A stretch of DNA of 64,000 bases from Inonotus obliquus. Its lineage: Eukaryota > Basidiomycota > Agaricomycetes > Hymenochaetales > Hymenochaetaceae. The position numbers and the translations under genes were made by a program. The notes beneath the pieces were generated by a model that was not told where the DNA came from, made no database searches, and worked only from the letters and a program-made list of their open reading frames with translations. This document shows positions 28,125 to 39,430 of the stretch, piece by piece; within the stretch, counting starts at the first letter, position 1; the number at the start of each line of letters is the position of its first letter. The DNA lies in contig JAJHTX010000002.1 in NCBI GenBank assembly GCA_032164295.1, positions 496,001-560,000 on the forward strand, in the 5' to 3' direction.

Positions 28125-28658
28125 CTAAGTGGGAGATTCAGGGATGATCAAACAGCGGTTGGGTTGTGGCGAACTCTTTCGGCAGCTTCCGTCTTTTACC
28201 AATCTCCGCTTCAAATTGCTTACATATACCGTCCAGATGACTCGATTAAACTCTACCCATGAACTCTATTCTTCATTTCCGCAGTCTACAAGGCAGCATC
28301 GCGCAAGGCCATGCAAGCGGGACGGAAGCATCGCGAGAACAATCAATGCAACGCGATATGAACGCAAACACAATGCAGATCTCTCTATCCTCTAGGCTAC
28401 TCGCTTTCTCCGGTCTATCGGATGCACTCTATCAATCCGCTTTTGTTGTCCTCGTTTCACCAATGACAAATAACGGGTGTATATCCGTCTTGGTACCTAA
28501 TCTATGATATCTACGCATATTAGACAATTAGCGCTCGAGGTAGCAGCAGGGCTTATTCGATGCTAGTCCCTAGTTCGGTACTCGTGCAATATATATACCG
28601 GCTCCCTCAATCCGACATGTTTTCCACACACTTGCTCGCGTCTCGATCGCCCTAAACA
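28125..28658. other. Divergent promoter interval, FHA gene and phosphatase
   Basis: The FHA gene and the phosphatase are transcribed away from each other. The interval probably contains the short first exon of the FHA gene (candidate at 28276-28257) and both promoters. A TATA-like string (ATATATATA) lies near 28590, about 70 bp before the phosphatase ATG. Confidence 0.4.
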
Positions 28659-30109
28659 ATGTCTTCGGACGCGTCCAAGCTGAACTTACCTGATCCTGAC
28701 CTAGTCCGACGAACGCTTTCTTCTCCGCCCTTTCACTCCGTCGAGGGCGTCATAAACTTCCGGGACTTCGGCCTCCTTTCTCTCACACCGTTCTCGACTG
28801 CTGCCGACGGAAGCTCAGGACGTCCTCGCGTCCGACAAGGAGTACTCTTTCGCTCAGGGGAGCTCACACGTCTCACAGATAAGGGCAAGTCGACGCTCAA
28901 ACAACTCGGAATAGCCACTGTTTTCGACTTGCGGTCCGAGGTTGAAATCCACAAGTACAAATCATCAACGCCCAAAATCGAGGGCGTGCGTTTCGTACAT
29001 GTTCCTGTTTCAGACAAGGACGAGTATGACCCAATGGCGCTCGCCGCTCAGTGAGTGTTTAGGTTGAAATCTTCTGATTGTGCGATTTCTAAGGCGAAGC
29101 GAATTAATAGAGTTTCGAAATTCGCGAATGACGAGAAGAATGTGCGGACTCTCGTTATAAATATTTAGCCGTGTCTCCCAGGAATTGACTATTGTTTCCT
29201 CGTTTAGGCATTCGCTGCATTATACTCGGGTATCTTAGAGAACGGTGGACCCGCTTACGAGACGATACTCAAACACTTGCGAGATAAACCGGAAGAACCA
29301 TGTCTTGTCCACTGTACTGGTATGTCGCTTTGAATCCGCCCATGAGTGATCCTTCATTGATATCTATTGTATAGCTGGAAAAGACCGGACAGGCGTCTTC
29401 GCAGCCATCGTCCAGCTTGTTCGTATAGTCTTCCTCGTCCTTTCTTCAACTCCTCATCGCAGTCCAACCCTTACCAGCTCCTCGGCGTTCCAGACGCAAG
29501 CATTGCTCATGATTACCATCTAACAACATATGGTCTCGCTCCCGTCCTCCCCGCACTCACGAAACGCTTCCAAAAAGAAACAGTATATCGCGATAATTGG
29601 GAAGGTTTCCAGAAAATGGGAAGCGCGAAGTAAATAATCTCCTCCTTCACGTTCTACTCGCATGAATAATTACTCACCAACATGCCTTGCACCCATTCTA
29701 CAGGAAAGAAACGATGCTTGCAACCCTCGATCTCATCCGTTCGAAATACGGGAGTGTAGAAGGGTATATCAAGACTTGTACATCTCTCACTGACGATGAT
29801 ATCTCACGAATTCGACAAAACCTTCTCATCCCCGTCGACTCCCCTACACGGTCAAGTTTCAGTGATACAACCTCCGAGTCAACAACGCTCGACTCTCGCT
29901 CCACCTTTAGCATCACCGAACCAAGCCGAGATGGAGATGAAACGGATGGGGAGAGTCAGAGGCACAATGGGAGGAGGCGAAGCCGGAGTCAGGTTAGGGA
30001 TGTGATACGTAGCGGAGGAAGGCACGGCAATCTGGCGACGTCCGGCTTTTTTACATTGTTCGCGTACGTCGGCACGCTTGTCGAGTGGATCTGGCGAATT
30101 GTTCGGTGA
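28659..30109 (+). CDS. Tyrosine-protein phosphatase, Y_phosphatase3 family
   Basis: The signature loop HCTAGKDRTG (Cys-x5-Arg) is formed across an intron near 29318-29373. Upstream blocks INFRDFG, LFRSGELTRLT and VFDLRSEVEI are those of the Y_phosphatase3 family of fungal and bacterial tyrosine/phosphoinositide phosphatases. A likely 30-nt exon at about 29110-29139 (VSKFANDEKN) restores frame between the first long exon and AFAALYSGILENGG. The last exon (from about 29702) adds a helical YGSVEGYI region, then a Ser/Thr-rich and Arg-rich linker. It ends in a hydrophobic aromatic tail (FFTLFAYVGTLVEWIW), which suggests membrane attachment. The substrate is not predictable from sequence. The first ATG of the long exon is used as start. 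Confidence 0.85.
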
Positions 30110-32294
30110 TCTCTATCGAGATTTCGTCGCATACCGACGTCAGGAAAGCCGGATACAAAGCAACAACTTATTTTGCCGGTCATTACCGTCATTATGTTAT
30201 TCTTCACTGTACACATCCACCTATAGATCTGGTCGATTTGATTCGTTTTCTTGATTAATCCACGTCTTTTTGTTCTTTATACCCCACATACAAGAATGAA
30301 ACATATTCTTATTTCTTTCCTTGCTTTCCTTGCTTTCCGATAACTCCTATCTCCAACCCTCCAGGAGGTATCATACCATTGGGGACAGTGGCACTCGCAC
30401 TCGCACTCTCACTCGGAATCGTCTCGGACTCCGACATTTACACATGTTATCATCGGTCCGCAGGCGCAGTTAGCAGCAAACGCCCGGTGTACGGCGTGAC
30501 AGTTCCGCCCGCAGTACCCACTGACAAGCGTATCTGGTGTTTCAGACTAGCAGTGTCTTGATTACTATTGGGCTCCGAGTCGGTACAGGACAGGATTGAT
30601 TGCTAGTACGTTTCAGCACAGTCTCCCCAATCTTCCCATCTTTCATCTTTCCACTGGCATCTTCCCGCAAAAGCCACTAATCATGATTGACTGTATTCGC
30701 GACTCAGGTTAGAAGGCCCTCAGGCTCTCCCCCAACTTTGCGGTTTGCGGTTTCGCGGTTTCGCATAACGCATATCGCATAAAATCCGAGTCTGACTGAA
30801 TTAGTGGATGAAGGTAGAAATAGAAGTCGTAGTTTGATAAAACTTTACTCAGTCCAGAATTCAGAAGAGAAAAGAGAGTACTAGTACTGGCTAATACTGG
30901 CTTTATCAATTGTTATACATGTACAGCTAACTCGTCGGACTTTGGAGATGACTGACTAATACTCTAGTATCAATAGCACAATCATGATGACGTCGAATTT
31001 CCAAAATCTTCTTTACATACATAGTCCTCGTCAGGTACGACTTGACGAAATAGAAATAGACACGAATGTTGAGCCATCCCTGAGACCAACTTCACCCACA
31101 ACAGATGCATCCCCCTATCCCTCCATTTCATACCCCTTTGTTTCCTGTGCGGCCGTGCAATGCGATCGGCAATTCGTACTCTCCGAAGAAGTATGTACTA
31201 AAAATCAAAGTGAAATTAAGACCTTATTCTTAGTCTCTAAGCATGTCTTCCTATCTTCCTCGTGCTTTGACCACAGGCATCTAAATCTAGTTCATCATTT
31301 GTGTTATTGGTTAGTTAGTTTCTTATGTAAGAGATGGCTTCCAGCCCAGAACTCTGAATTCTGAATTCTTTCGAAGTTCCTGATCATGATCATGATCATC
31401 ATATCACCGTTAGAGTAATGTATGTAACTACATATTAGGCGCCCACCTTTGCCGCGCTCACTTACCCACCTCGTCTCGTGTCACCACGAATCAGTTCCGA
31501 GGTCTTTCAAGTACTTCCTTTTGTTCCGGCCTACATTTGGTTATATCATATCCCTACGCGGGTCTGAAAGTTTTTAAAGAGTGAGGAAGTTGTAAGAAAG
31601 TAGAAATGAGGGAAAATAGGATATCTGGATTCTGAGGCATGGAAGACACCGGGGGCAATAAATATCGGACTGCTGTAGGAGGACATATTGAGAACATTTC
31701 AAGAGTTTCTTTTCGGGTGGTATAATCCCACCCAGACGTCTGCAATAAGTAACAGGCACACGATTGCACAGGAGCGTAGTTAACTAATATTGCAATCGAC
31801 GGACTTCTCGGCACCGAATATCGGCTTGATACAATCGCCTTCCAGCTTGAACATCTTCCTAGAATGTGCGTTGGGGCGAAGGAGCCGACCATAATTCGGC
31901 AGAGTCCTGTAGGAGGATTCCATTACTGAAAATACCCAAGGCACAGAAGACTAGATGATGTAGTAGACGGAAAGCTGCCTCGGTCCCTCGAGTTCCGATT
32001 GCCATTCCGATTGCCATTGGCGTGCGGAGTATCAGACGGAAGAATAACCAAAGTTGGTACTGCAGCGAATAAACGGGATGGGAACTGGACTCAGTGCCTG
32101 GAATAGATGTGCTGAGAACCCGGAATCATGTACCTGGTCTTGAGGATGAGATCGTCCCCAGCTTTGGGCATTGAAGAAATGGAAGACTGCTTCTCTCACA
32201 GTTCGCCCCGAGCGACAAAAGTGCAATAGCTAGCATATCAAGAGTAATCCCTTCAACAAGTTAACGTACATCATTAAAAAACACGGGGAGGAAT
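30110..32294. other. 2.2 kb convergent gap, no gene supported
   Basis: The phosphatase and the V-ATPase gene end toward this region. Short frames occur on both strands, for example minus 31892-31554, but none shows a domain or consistent splicing. A short GATCAT repeat lies at 31380-31402, and phrases such as GCACTCGCACTC near 30390 are simple-sequence. A decayed element is possible, but I cannot identify one. Confidence 0.35.
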
Positions 32295-33202
32295 TTAGAA
32301 AATAACATCCTCATCTTTACTCGAAAGCAAATCAGCACCACCCGTATCACCACTTTCGAGCGGTTGTACATCCAATCCACGTTTAGCCAACTCCTCTCTT
32401 TCAGCATCCGCTTTCGCAGCATCACGTTTCTTCTTCCCTTGTACCTTCTTCAACCTAAAGAACTCTTCTCTATCCATCTCATCTAATTCACTCGTGATAT
32501 ACTTGATAGTATTTTCGAGTTTTGGTATGACGACATGTTCGATGGCGTTGACTCGGCGATTTGTGAGTCGGATGACTTCGTCGAGGATTATGAAAGCTGT
32601 TTGGAGAGAAGCGAGTTCGACGAGTGTTTCGACTGCCTTTGCGTATGTTTCGCGGGCTTTGAGGACTTGTTGACCACCGCGTCCGAGACCCGTTAAATTG
32701 AAGTCTATAATATAGTATATGAATCAGCCAATCAAGACTATCCTAGTGTAGAAACGTCAGCTTACCACTGCCTGGTACTCGATCTACCTCAAAAGCAGGG
32801 AGGATAACACCCGACACATTCTCTTGCTTAGCGCGCACTCTGAATGAGGCTGTTTTCGCTTGTTCTTGTACTAGATACGCGATGTTCCCAGTCTTTGATG
32901 TCGCCTCAGCGAGCGTGAATGATGCTGCTCTCATGACAGTTCCCATCTTCTCCTTAGCCTTCACACACAGGACCAAGACAAAGTAAACGCAGGAGACATC
33001 AATTCCAGGCCAAGTCCGTACGTAGAACCATACCGCATACCTCTGCAACTTTCCTGAGGATAGCACGAAATCGTGTTGAAAGCGCGTCCCTCTTCTTCGC
33101 AAGCAATGAATGGCCCGTCTGTGCTCCTTTTAATCGTTGGCGAACTGTCGTAAGCGCCATCCGCGTTGGGAAGACTGTTTCTCGTGCCCCCTGACCCGAC
33201 AT
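32295..33202 (-). CDS. VMA8: V-type proton ATPase subunit D
   Basis: This is the central rotor subunit of the V1 sector, which couples ATP hydrolysis to proton transport into vacuoles. The N-terminal helix is typical ([19 protein letters not shown] then [17 protein letters not shown]). The middle carries [11 protein letters not shown] and the C-terminal helix [20 protein letters not shown], with [11 protein letters not shown] before an acidic tail. Two introns interrupt it: one after RKVAE (about 33045-32965) and one after VPGSG (about 32766-32705). The ATG at 33202 is the first in frame, and the stop is at 32295-32297. It is head-to-head with the LEA2-like gene over about 407 bp. Confidence 0.95.
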
Positions 33203-33609
33203 CTTGACTTATCGTAAGAAGTGTCGTATACGGTGAGTGTATGTTCACTGCTCGCCACAACGTCCAACCTCGACGATGTAGTACTCAGGGGTGAGATGCT
33301 GAAATAGGCAATGGTAGATCGTCACCCTCGTAACCGACAACTCCACGGAAGAATTCTGCGAGAAATCACTAGCAAGTTGCCCAGAAATTCACGACTTGAA
33401 GTACTACAATTTAGTGTATTCCAGTATTACTCTGTTTCTTGTATTTATTGTAATGAATATATGACTGTTGTCGATGAAGTTATGCAACAAGGACGTCAGG
33501 TGGCGGTGCGTGCGCAGTGCACTGGATTGGATCCAAGGCTCGTTGCAAGCAGCGCCCAAATTCACAACTCGTCTCCATTCTCTCACCCTCATCTCATCCT
33601 TCAACCACC
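33203..33609. promoter_or_regulatory. Shared divergent promoter region, VMA8 and LEA2-like gene
   Basis: This 407-bp interval separates two start codons pointing away from each other, so it must contain both promoters and 5' UTRs. The bases just before 33610 are CT-rich (TCTCACCCTCATCTCATCC), as is common near fungal transcription starts. No specific factor site is claimed. Confidence 0.5.
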
Positions 33610-35131
33610 ATGTCCTACCAGGACCCATACTACGCTCCTCAACACCAAAGACCCTATAACACTCAACAATCTCAACAACCACAACAACCTTACGCAGACC
33701 CAGATTTCGACCCTTACAATTCTCGCCAGCAGCAACATCCGACCTATGATCAAAGCGGATATCATGACGATGATGCATATGCGAACAGGAATGCAAATAC
33801 GAGTCCGAATGGCGGGTATGGTGAGGGTGATGGTTTAGGACATTCGAGAGAGAAGAGTCGGTATGAGGATACATTCCCTGCTGGGTTCAAACCTCCTAAG
33901 TACGTCTCGTGGTGTCCTTCGACTCTGGGATGGACGTGTGAGAGAGTAAATGATACTGACTTGGCTGGTTTCGCGTATCAGGTCAACGGGCGCTCTTCGT
34001 ATATGGCGTAAAGACCATCGTGGTCCCATGTGGGCGAAGGTCTGTATCGAGTTCTCAAGTACCTCAACGAGTGACATATTGATGACTTATACCTCGTATA
34101 GGGCGGAGGAGGAAGAATCTTCCTACGTTTCTTCTGCTGTTCCTTCCTCATCTTCTTCTTCCTACTACTGAGCATCCTCCTCACTCTTGGCATGGTACGC
34201 GCCACTTCACTCCGTCTTTTGTCCGGTTGATGCTGAGGGATCAATACCGTGTACAGTATATCCGCCCACCTAACATCAACATCAACCAAGTCGGGTTGAA
34301 CTCGACTGGTGGAAGTGCTGTACGTATCTTTACGCTGCATACACGGTGTAACATTATCACGGAGCTTGCTGACATTTGTTTTGTATCTCAGGCACAAGTG
34401 ACAGCATCATCTCTTAATCTCAACTTTGCCGTCAACATTTCGTGAGCCACGCAGTTTACGCTGATATTGACCACCATCTCAACATTGTTATCACAGAGTG
34501 GAGAATCCTAACTACTTTGATGTCACGTTCAAAAGAATTCGAGCAGACGTACGTCTTACCTTTCTTAGCCTATCCGTACCTCATCTCACATCTCTTTCAA
34601 ACGATAGCTCACTTACCCACTAAATGATATGAACATCGGTGGAGGCGAGAAGGACGATATCACCTTCAAATCTAACACTCAGACGTCCTTCAACTTCCCC
34701 TTCGCTCTCACATATACTCTCGGCTCAGACTCGAGCCAAGTCGTGCTTAGAGACCTACTTAGTAAATGCGGGATCATGGGAACTAAGCAGGATATCACTG
34801 TTGATTATAAGATTACGGTGAGAACCTTTCTTTGTTTGATGGTTACTATGCAGCCAACGTGTGATGTGATAACTGATGGGATGGTTTATTTTTTGTTTTG
34901 GGACTTGTTGTAGCTTGGGTTGAGGATTCTCGTGTTTACTGTTTCGCCAGCGTTCAGCAACTCATTTAGCTTTGAGTGTCCTACGTCGGAGATCGAGGTT
35001 CGTCCTTCGTATTCATCTTTATCTTACAACAGTTGATAAACTCATCACCCAATTCCCTTTTACAGAGCTTCTTGCAGGGCTCAGGAATAGATATCAATAG
35101 TATCTCAGGTGCACTGTCCGGATCGGGATAA
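33610..35131 (+). CDS. Single-pass membrane protein with LEA2-like extracytosolic domain
   Basis: The cytosolic N-terminus is rich in Gln, Tyr and Pro. A membrane helix of Phe, Leu and Ile follows (FCCSFLIFFFLLLSILLTLG, near 34110-34190). Then comes a beta-rich domain with the LEA2/WHy pattern: IRPPNININ, LNLNFAVNIS, then VENPNYFDVTFKRIRADLTYP and NTQTSFNFPFALTYTLG. Seven or so short introns join in phase, and the last exon ends in a Gly/Ser tail at TAA 35129-35131. Plant LEA2 proteins and fungal relatives with this layout (Gln-rich tail, one helix, LEA2 fold) are thought to act at the vacuole or plasma membrane, but the fungal role is poorly known. The layout is directly visible; the family name rests on the NPN-Y and alternating hydrophobic pattern. 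Confidence 0.8.
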
Positions 35132-35582
35132 TTAGACTTCAACAACCTCCTTCATTACCTCTCTTGCATTAACCTGGTTGTTACCCACATCTACGATCAC
35201 TTGTATGTACGCACCTACCTACCATACCATCCCCTTTCCTTCTCCCGTTCGTTTCATTCTCTGCCTCATTTTCGTACCTTTACTTTCTCGCTCGTGACTC
35301 CGTCACTTCCTCGCTCCCTCACTCACTACTTCCCGCTCGGATTCGGACTCACGAAAAAATACGGACGGATCGAGTAATATATGGTAAAGTAATCCTGTAA
35401 TGGATTGGACTTTTTTCATACTCGATAATATATTGTGCAGTGCCTAGTGCGTAGTGTGAAGAATTAGAGTGTATGAGTTTAGCTGGTCAAGTTCTAATTC
35501 TCTACCGCTCGTCCATTTCCAAGTGATCTTGTCTACGTATATTGAGGATCATAACCGTACAACCCGCGGTCCATTCCCACTA
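35132..35582. other. Convergent 3' intergenic region
   Basis: This lies between facing stops of the LEA2-like and DUF726 genes. It is CT-rich on the plus strand near 35180-35340 and AT-rich near 35350-35440. Nothing coding or structured is evident. Confidence 0.4.
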
Positions 35583-37499
35583 CTAAACAGTACGGGCAGC
35601 AGGAGGAAACTCAACATTTCTTCCACCCTCAACCTCCCCCTTACTCGGAACAGCATTCATCTGCGCCTCCTCAATCTCCTTCCTAATCTTCGCACCAACT
35701 TCCTCTTCCTGCTTAACAACCTCCTCAACTTCCACACCCTTCACACCACACATCTCAAGACACCTCCCAACAACACCTCTCCAACTAACATGTCCTTCAA
35801 CACCCTCACATCTAACATTCTCAACTCCAGGAATATCCACACTCTGCAACCCTGCCACTCCGAATTTTCCTGATGCAGAGCTTAGAGAAACTCGGGAGAG
35901 GAAAGCGAGGATGTAATCGGATTCTGCGTCTGTATGGAGGTTGACTAGTCGATCTGAGACGACTCGTCTTGCTCGACTCCATAAATGGGTATCGTCGGAA
36001 GGTGCTGGTGTACCCATTAGAAAGACATCTTGAACGATATGTGTCGTTTGTTTTGCTGGGAGAGTCGAGAGGTGTTCGAGTGCGGTGAGAATTACGAGTG
36101 CTCCGAGGCTGTATCCGTATAACGATACAGGGCGTGCGCCAAATGCTCCGGAGGCTAGTAGCTCCCCGAGAACTTTACCAGTTTTAATTGAGAGTGCTTT
36201 GGCGTTGGCCCATGGGTTGTCGATGAGTTGTCCGACTTTTAGGAAAGCGATGGGTGTGAGGGCGGCGTAGAGCGCCGCGAGGAATGTGCGTTTGAGCTGT
36301 ACGCGAAACAACAACAATAAGCTAGGTATTGTTGAGAGAGGATGATATAGATGATTGGGGACGTACGATTTCGGCTTTGACATACTTGATTGCATGCGAT
36401 TTGATGAGATCACCAAGCGCCGTAGATAGTGTCTGCAGTGCCTCGACTTCCTGTAATAATCTTCAGTACTTGCTTCTCTTAAGCAAAACGAAATCCGCAC
36501 ACTTACCCACTGTAATGCGAACGTATCTTCCGACTCATCCAACACTGTCCAAGGCGCAGTAACATCCCCTCTATCATTCAGCCATCCACTCACACAAACC
36601 CTCACAGCGAGCGTCTTACTTGGCGGTCGTACAGGGACAACAGCCAAGTCAGCAACCTCTTTCGTATGTCGCGCAATCATCTCCGCTCCCTCTTTCGCAC
36701 CATAAGCACCAAACAACGCACCGCACACAGCAGAGGAGCTCGCGAGACCAGCGGCAAGAATGCCTGCTGCGCTACCGCCTAGCCCAAGAGCACCGAGGAG
36801 TGTGGAGACTCCTGCGCCTACGAGCGGTGCTGCCAGTCCGCCTGTTACGCCGACGATTACTCCACCTACGACTGCTGCTCCGCCTACACCTAAAGCTCGC
36901 CAGGTACGATTTCTACGCGCCTGTGAATCCTTAGCAACTTGAGCGTGTGATTCTGCATCTGCCAAAGCGTGCTTGGGGTCTTTGAGCGTCGCGCTTGCTG
37001 CTCGTTCTTCGAGTGGTGCGAGTTGGAGGAGGAAGGTGCGGGTGTGAGAAGAGTAGTGTCTTGTTGAGGTGATGTGAAGGAGTAATATCGTGTTTAAAAC
37101 GCGCGAGAGGGTCTCTTGAGGCGGCAAAGGAGATAAGTCACGTAGTGATGTATCCGTTAGAGCATCGACGGTTGGTCTATCTAAGAGTAATTAGTTCGGT
37201 ATATAACCGACCGAACGAATTTGAACATGTCACTCACCCGACCCATGTCCCTCCAGATCGCATGCCAACCATGCATTCTCGACCAGTGCATTAGCCCAAG
37301 TATGTACCTCCTTTACAAAATCCTTTCTAATCTCCGCACACTCATTCTGAGAGTCGCATAAATCCTCAAAATTTACCCAACGTTCTGCGTTATTTCTGTG
37401 AACTGCTAGCCGTCGATGGATGTGGTCAAAGATATTTCTGCGTTGGTCTACATTTAGGTCTTTTGGCGGAGTTAGTTTCTCAAAGTCGGGTTCTGACAT
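35583..37499 (-). CDS. DUF726/TMCO4-type membrane lipase (Mil1-like)
   Basis: The ATG at 37499 starts a hydrophilic exon that joins by an intron (about 37238-37176) to the long C-terminal part. A glycine/alanine-rich hydrophobic segment (near 36880-36700, GVGGAAVVGGVIVGVTGG... ) gives two membrane helices. After two more short introns (near 36510-36460 and 36365-36305) comes an alpha/beta hydrolase region with nucleophile elbow GYSLGA near 36115. DUF726 proteins include human TMCO4 and yeast Mil1 (YFL034W), a putative lipase that binds the AP-1 adaptor medium chain. The C-terminus is Glu/Val-rich. The nucleophile Ser is in place; the Asp and His of the triad are not assigned here. Confidence 0.85.
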
Positions 37500-37747
37500 G
37501 AGGAGTTGATAGATATCAGATACCTTGAAGCAGCTACGGGTAACCGAGGGTCAGTCGTGAAAGAGATGTTGATGAACAACAAGCGTTGATCCCACACAAT
37601 AATTAGAAAACCCTCCACGTGATAATCTTCCAAAACAAACGGAATTCTTCGTCGAGACGAAAACAAAGGACAGGCTCCTGTACATGCACTCTGAAGGAAC
37701 GGCGAGATTATCTATTTGTATGTGCCTCGCTCTCTATTTTCCTTCTC

Positions 37748-39124
37748 TCATTCCCGTCGCCGTTCATCACCTCTTCGTCTGTCACGGTCTCGCTCTTTCT
37801 CATATTCACGACCTTTCCGCCTCACCTTGCGATCGGAGTCATAGTCCCGCTCCCTATCCCTCCTGCTATATTCGTAGTCTCGATCTCTATCCCTCTCCCT
37901 CCGCCTATCGTAATCATCTTTGTCATCATCTCGACGACGGTCTCGCGTTCGTTCTTGGTCGGATCCTTTCTCTCTTCTCCTGTCAGGTTCTGGTGACCTT
38001 GAAGTCCTCCTAGAGGAAGGAGCAGATCCAGAGTCCCTTCCGCTCCCTTCGCGCTCTTTCTTCACGATAGGAATGTACCGTCGTTCCGGTCTGGTAGGTT
38101 TCTTCAATTTCGACCCGTCATCCAAAACTTCGCGCTCTTTTGCGCCGATTCCCAACAGGGCGGGCCGAGCGGCAGGAAGGTAAGGATCGACGGGACCCGT
38201 ACGTGTACGAGAGGCTGCCTGCCCGGGCTTCCAACCCATTCCACGTAGTAGAGCTGCACCGAATTGCTCTACAGGTACTCGCGCGTAATCCTCGAGTGTT
38301 GCCGACTCTGGCCGCGTGACAACATCTTTGCGGTAAGCTTCTGCTTCATCTACAGGGCGCGACCATTCATTATTACCAACCGGGATTGCAGCTATTGAGA
38401 ACTCGGAATTTGGGTCTTGCTCCCCATTGGCTCTAGCAAGGATTGCACGGATAGCCTTTTCATCCTCCGTTTCCTTTTGGGCTTCTGCCGCCTCCGTGGT
38501 TGTGGTCTTATTGTTATGAGCAGCACCTTCGCCGTCGACGTCCATACGCATTTTCTTTTCCATCTTTACTATACCGGCGACCTGAGGTCCGGAATTTATA
38601 CTGTCTTTCGTGCCTAGACCACCAACGGATCCGTCTGCTCCCGTCTTTGCGGCACCAGCGGCTGGTACGAATACTTCAGAGGCTTTGCGCTTGCGTGCAA
38701 CTTCCCTCCAATCACGGTTTGCAAGCGCGGGTATGACGAGCGGGCCTTCTGCTTTCTTCTTTCCATTCAGACTATATACGCCGGAGAAGGGGGCTGCTTT
38801 GAGTTGAGGACCTGGACAGTAGGAATGAGAAATAGCGACACACCGTTCTACGCCGAACTGATCAAATCCAGTAACTATCTCGTCGACATCCTCTTCTTCA
38901 TCACTCGAGTCTGGTTCGGCCAAGCTACTCGGCGGACGGGACGCCTTGCCATTTGCGAGTGGACTGCTTGGAGTTGACCGACCGCTCTCCGTGAGACGTT
39001 TGGGTAAGGCAGGAATTTTGAATCCTTCAGCATCGGTATCGGGACCTAGCGAGCCCTCCCTCGATATGGGTGTTGGTCTTCGAACCGTGAAAGAGACCTT
39101 TGCGGGTGCTTCTGATGAGGACAT
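37748..39124 (-). CDS. SPP2: Spp2/GPKOW-type G-patch spliceosome protein
   Basis: Reads as one open frame of 458 residues from ATG 39124. The N-terminus has the conserved KVSFTVRRPTP start and the EIVTGFDQFGVE block, followed by PLVIPAL.NRDWRE. The G-patch-like core YARVPVEQFGAALLRGMGW lies near 38275-38215. The C-terminal third is an extended Arg/Asp/Glu/Ser low-complexity tail. Yeast Spp2 binds the helicase Prp2 through its G-patch and activates the spliceosome before the first step; plants and animals have MOS2 and GPKOW. The stretch after GVERC (near 38850-38810) is unlike the rest and may contain an unspliced short intron. It starts 306 bp from the divergent RING gene. Confidence 0.88.
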   Translation of the reverse strand: MSSSEAPAKVSFTVRRPTPISREGSLGPDTDAEGFKIPALPKRLTESGRSTPSSPLANGKASRPPSSLAEPDSSDEEEDVDEIVTGFDQFGVERCVAISHSYCPGPQLKAAPFSGVYSLNGKKKAEGPLVIPALANRDWREVARKRKASEVFVPAAGAAKTGADGSVGGLGTKDSINSGPQVAGIVKMEKKMRMDVDGEGAAHNNKTTTTEAAEAQKETEDEKAIRAILARANGEQDPNSEFSIAAIPVGNNEWSRPVDEAEAYRKDVVTRPESATLEDYARVPVEQFGAALLRGMGWKPGQAASRTRTGPVDPYLPAARPALLGIGAKEREVLDDGSKLKKPTRPERRYIPIVKKEREGSGRDSGSAPSSRRTSRSPEPDRRREKGSDQERTRDRRRDDDKDDYDRRRERDRDRDYEYSRRDRERDYDSDRKVRRKGREYEKERDRDRRRGDERRRE

Positions 39125-39430
39125 TGCTGGACGATGAGGCCGCAGTAACAGTTTGTGACTTACTTACTTGAGTCAATACGTTGGTGGACGAAAGTGACAG
39201 CTGACATAATCAAGTCACACGTGATGAACGCGTCAATATTGCCGCGTCTTGAGTCGGCGCGACTTCCACACCGTCAACAACAGTTGAATGGACAAGCAGA
39301 CATTCTCTCTTTCCCCGTTCTTTCCCCATTAAATTATCCTGCTCATAACTACTCTATCAGGAAATCCTTAATCTCTATATCGTGGAACTAGGCTCGAGAA
39401 TCTCTATAGCTTTTCGTGGTCGGACTACTG
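39125..39430. promoter_or_regulatory. Divergent promoter interval, SPP2 and RING gene
   Basis: Two start codons face away from each other over 306 bp, so both promoters lie here. No TATA box or specific operator is clear. Confidence 0.45.

Noticed and set aside
31380..31402. GATCAT repeat as a protein-binding palindrome or attachment site
   Set aside because: It is only about three units of simple sequence with nothing nearby to support a function.
38810..38850. Short intron in the SPP2 gene after GVERC
   Set aside because: Candidate introns are only 30-32 nt. The one that keeps frame is below the usual minimum, so I left the frame unspliced but noted the odd segment.
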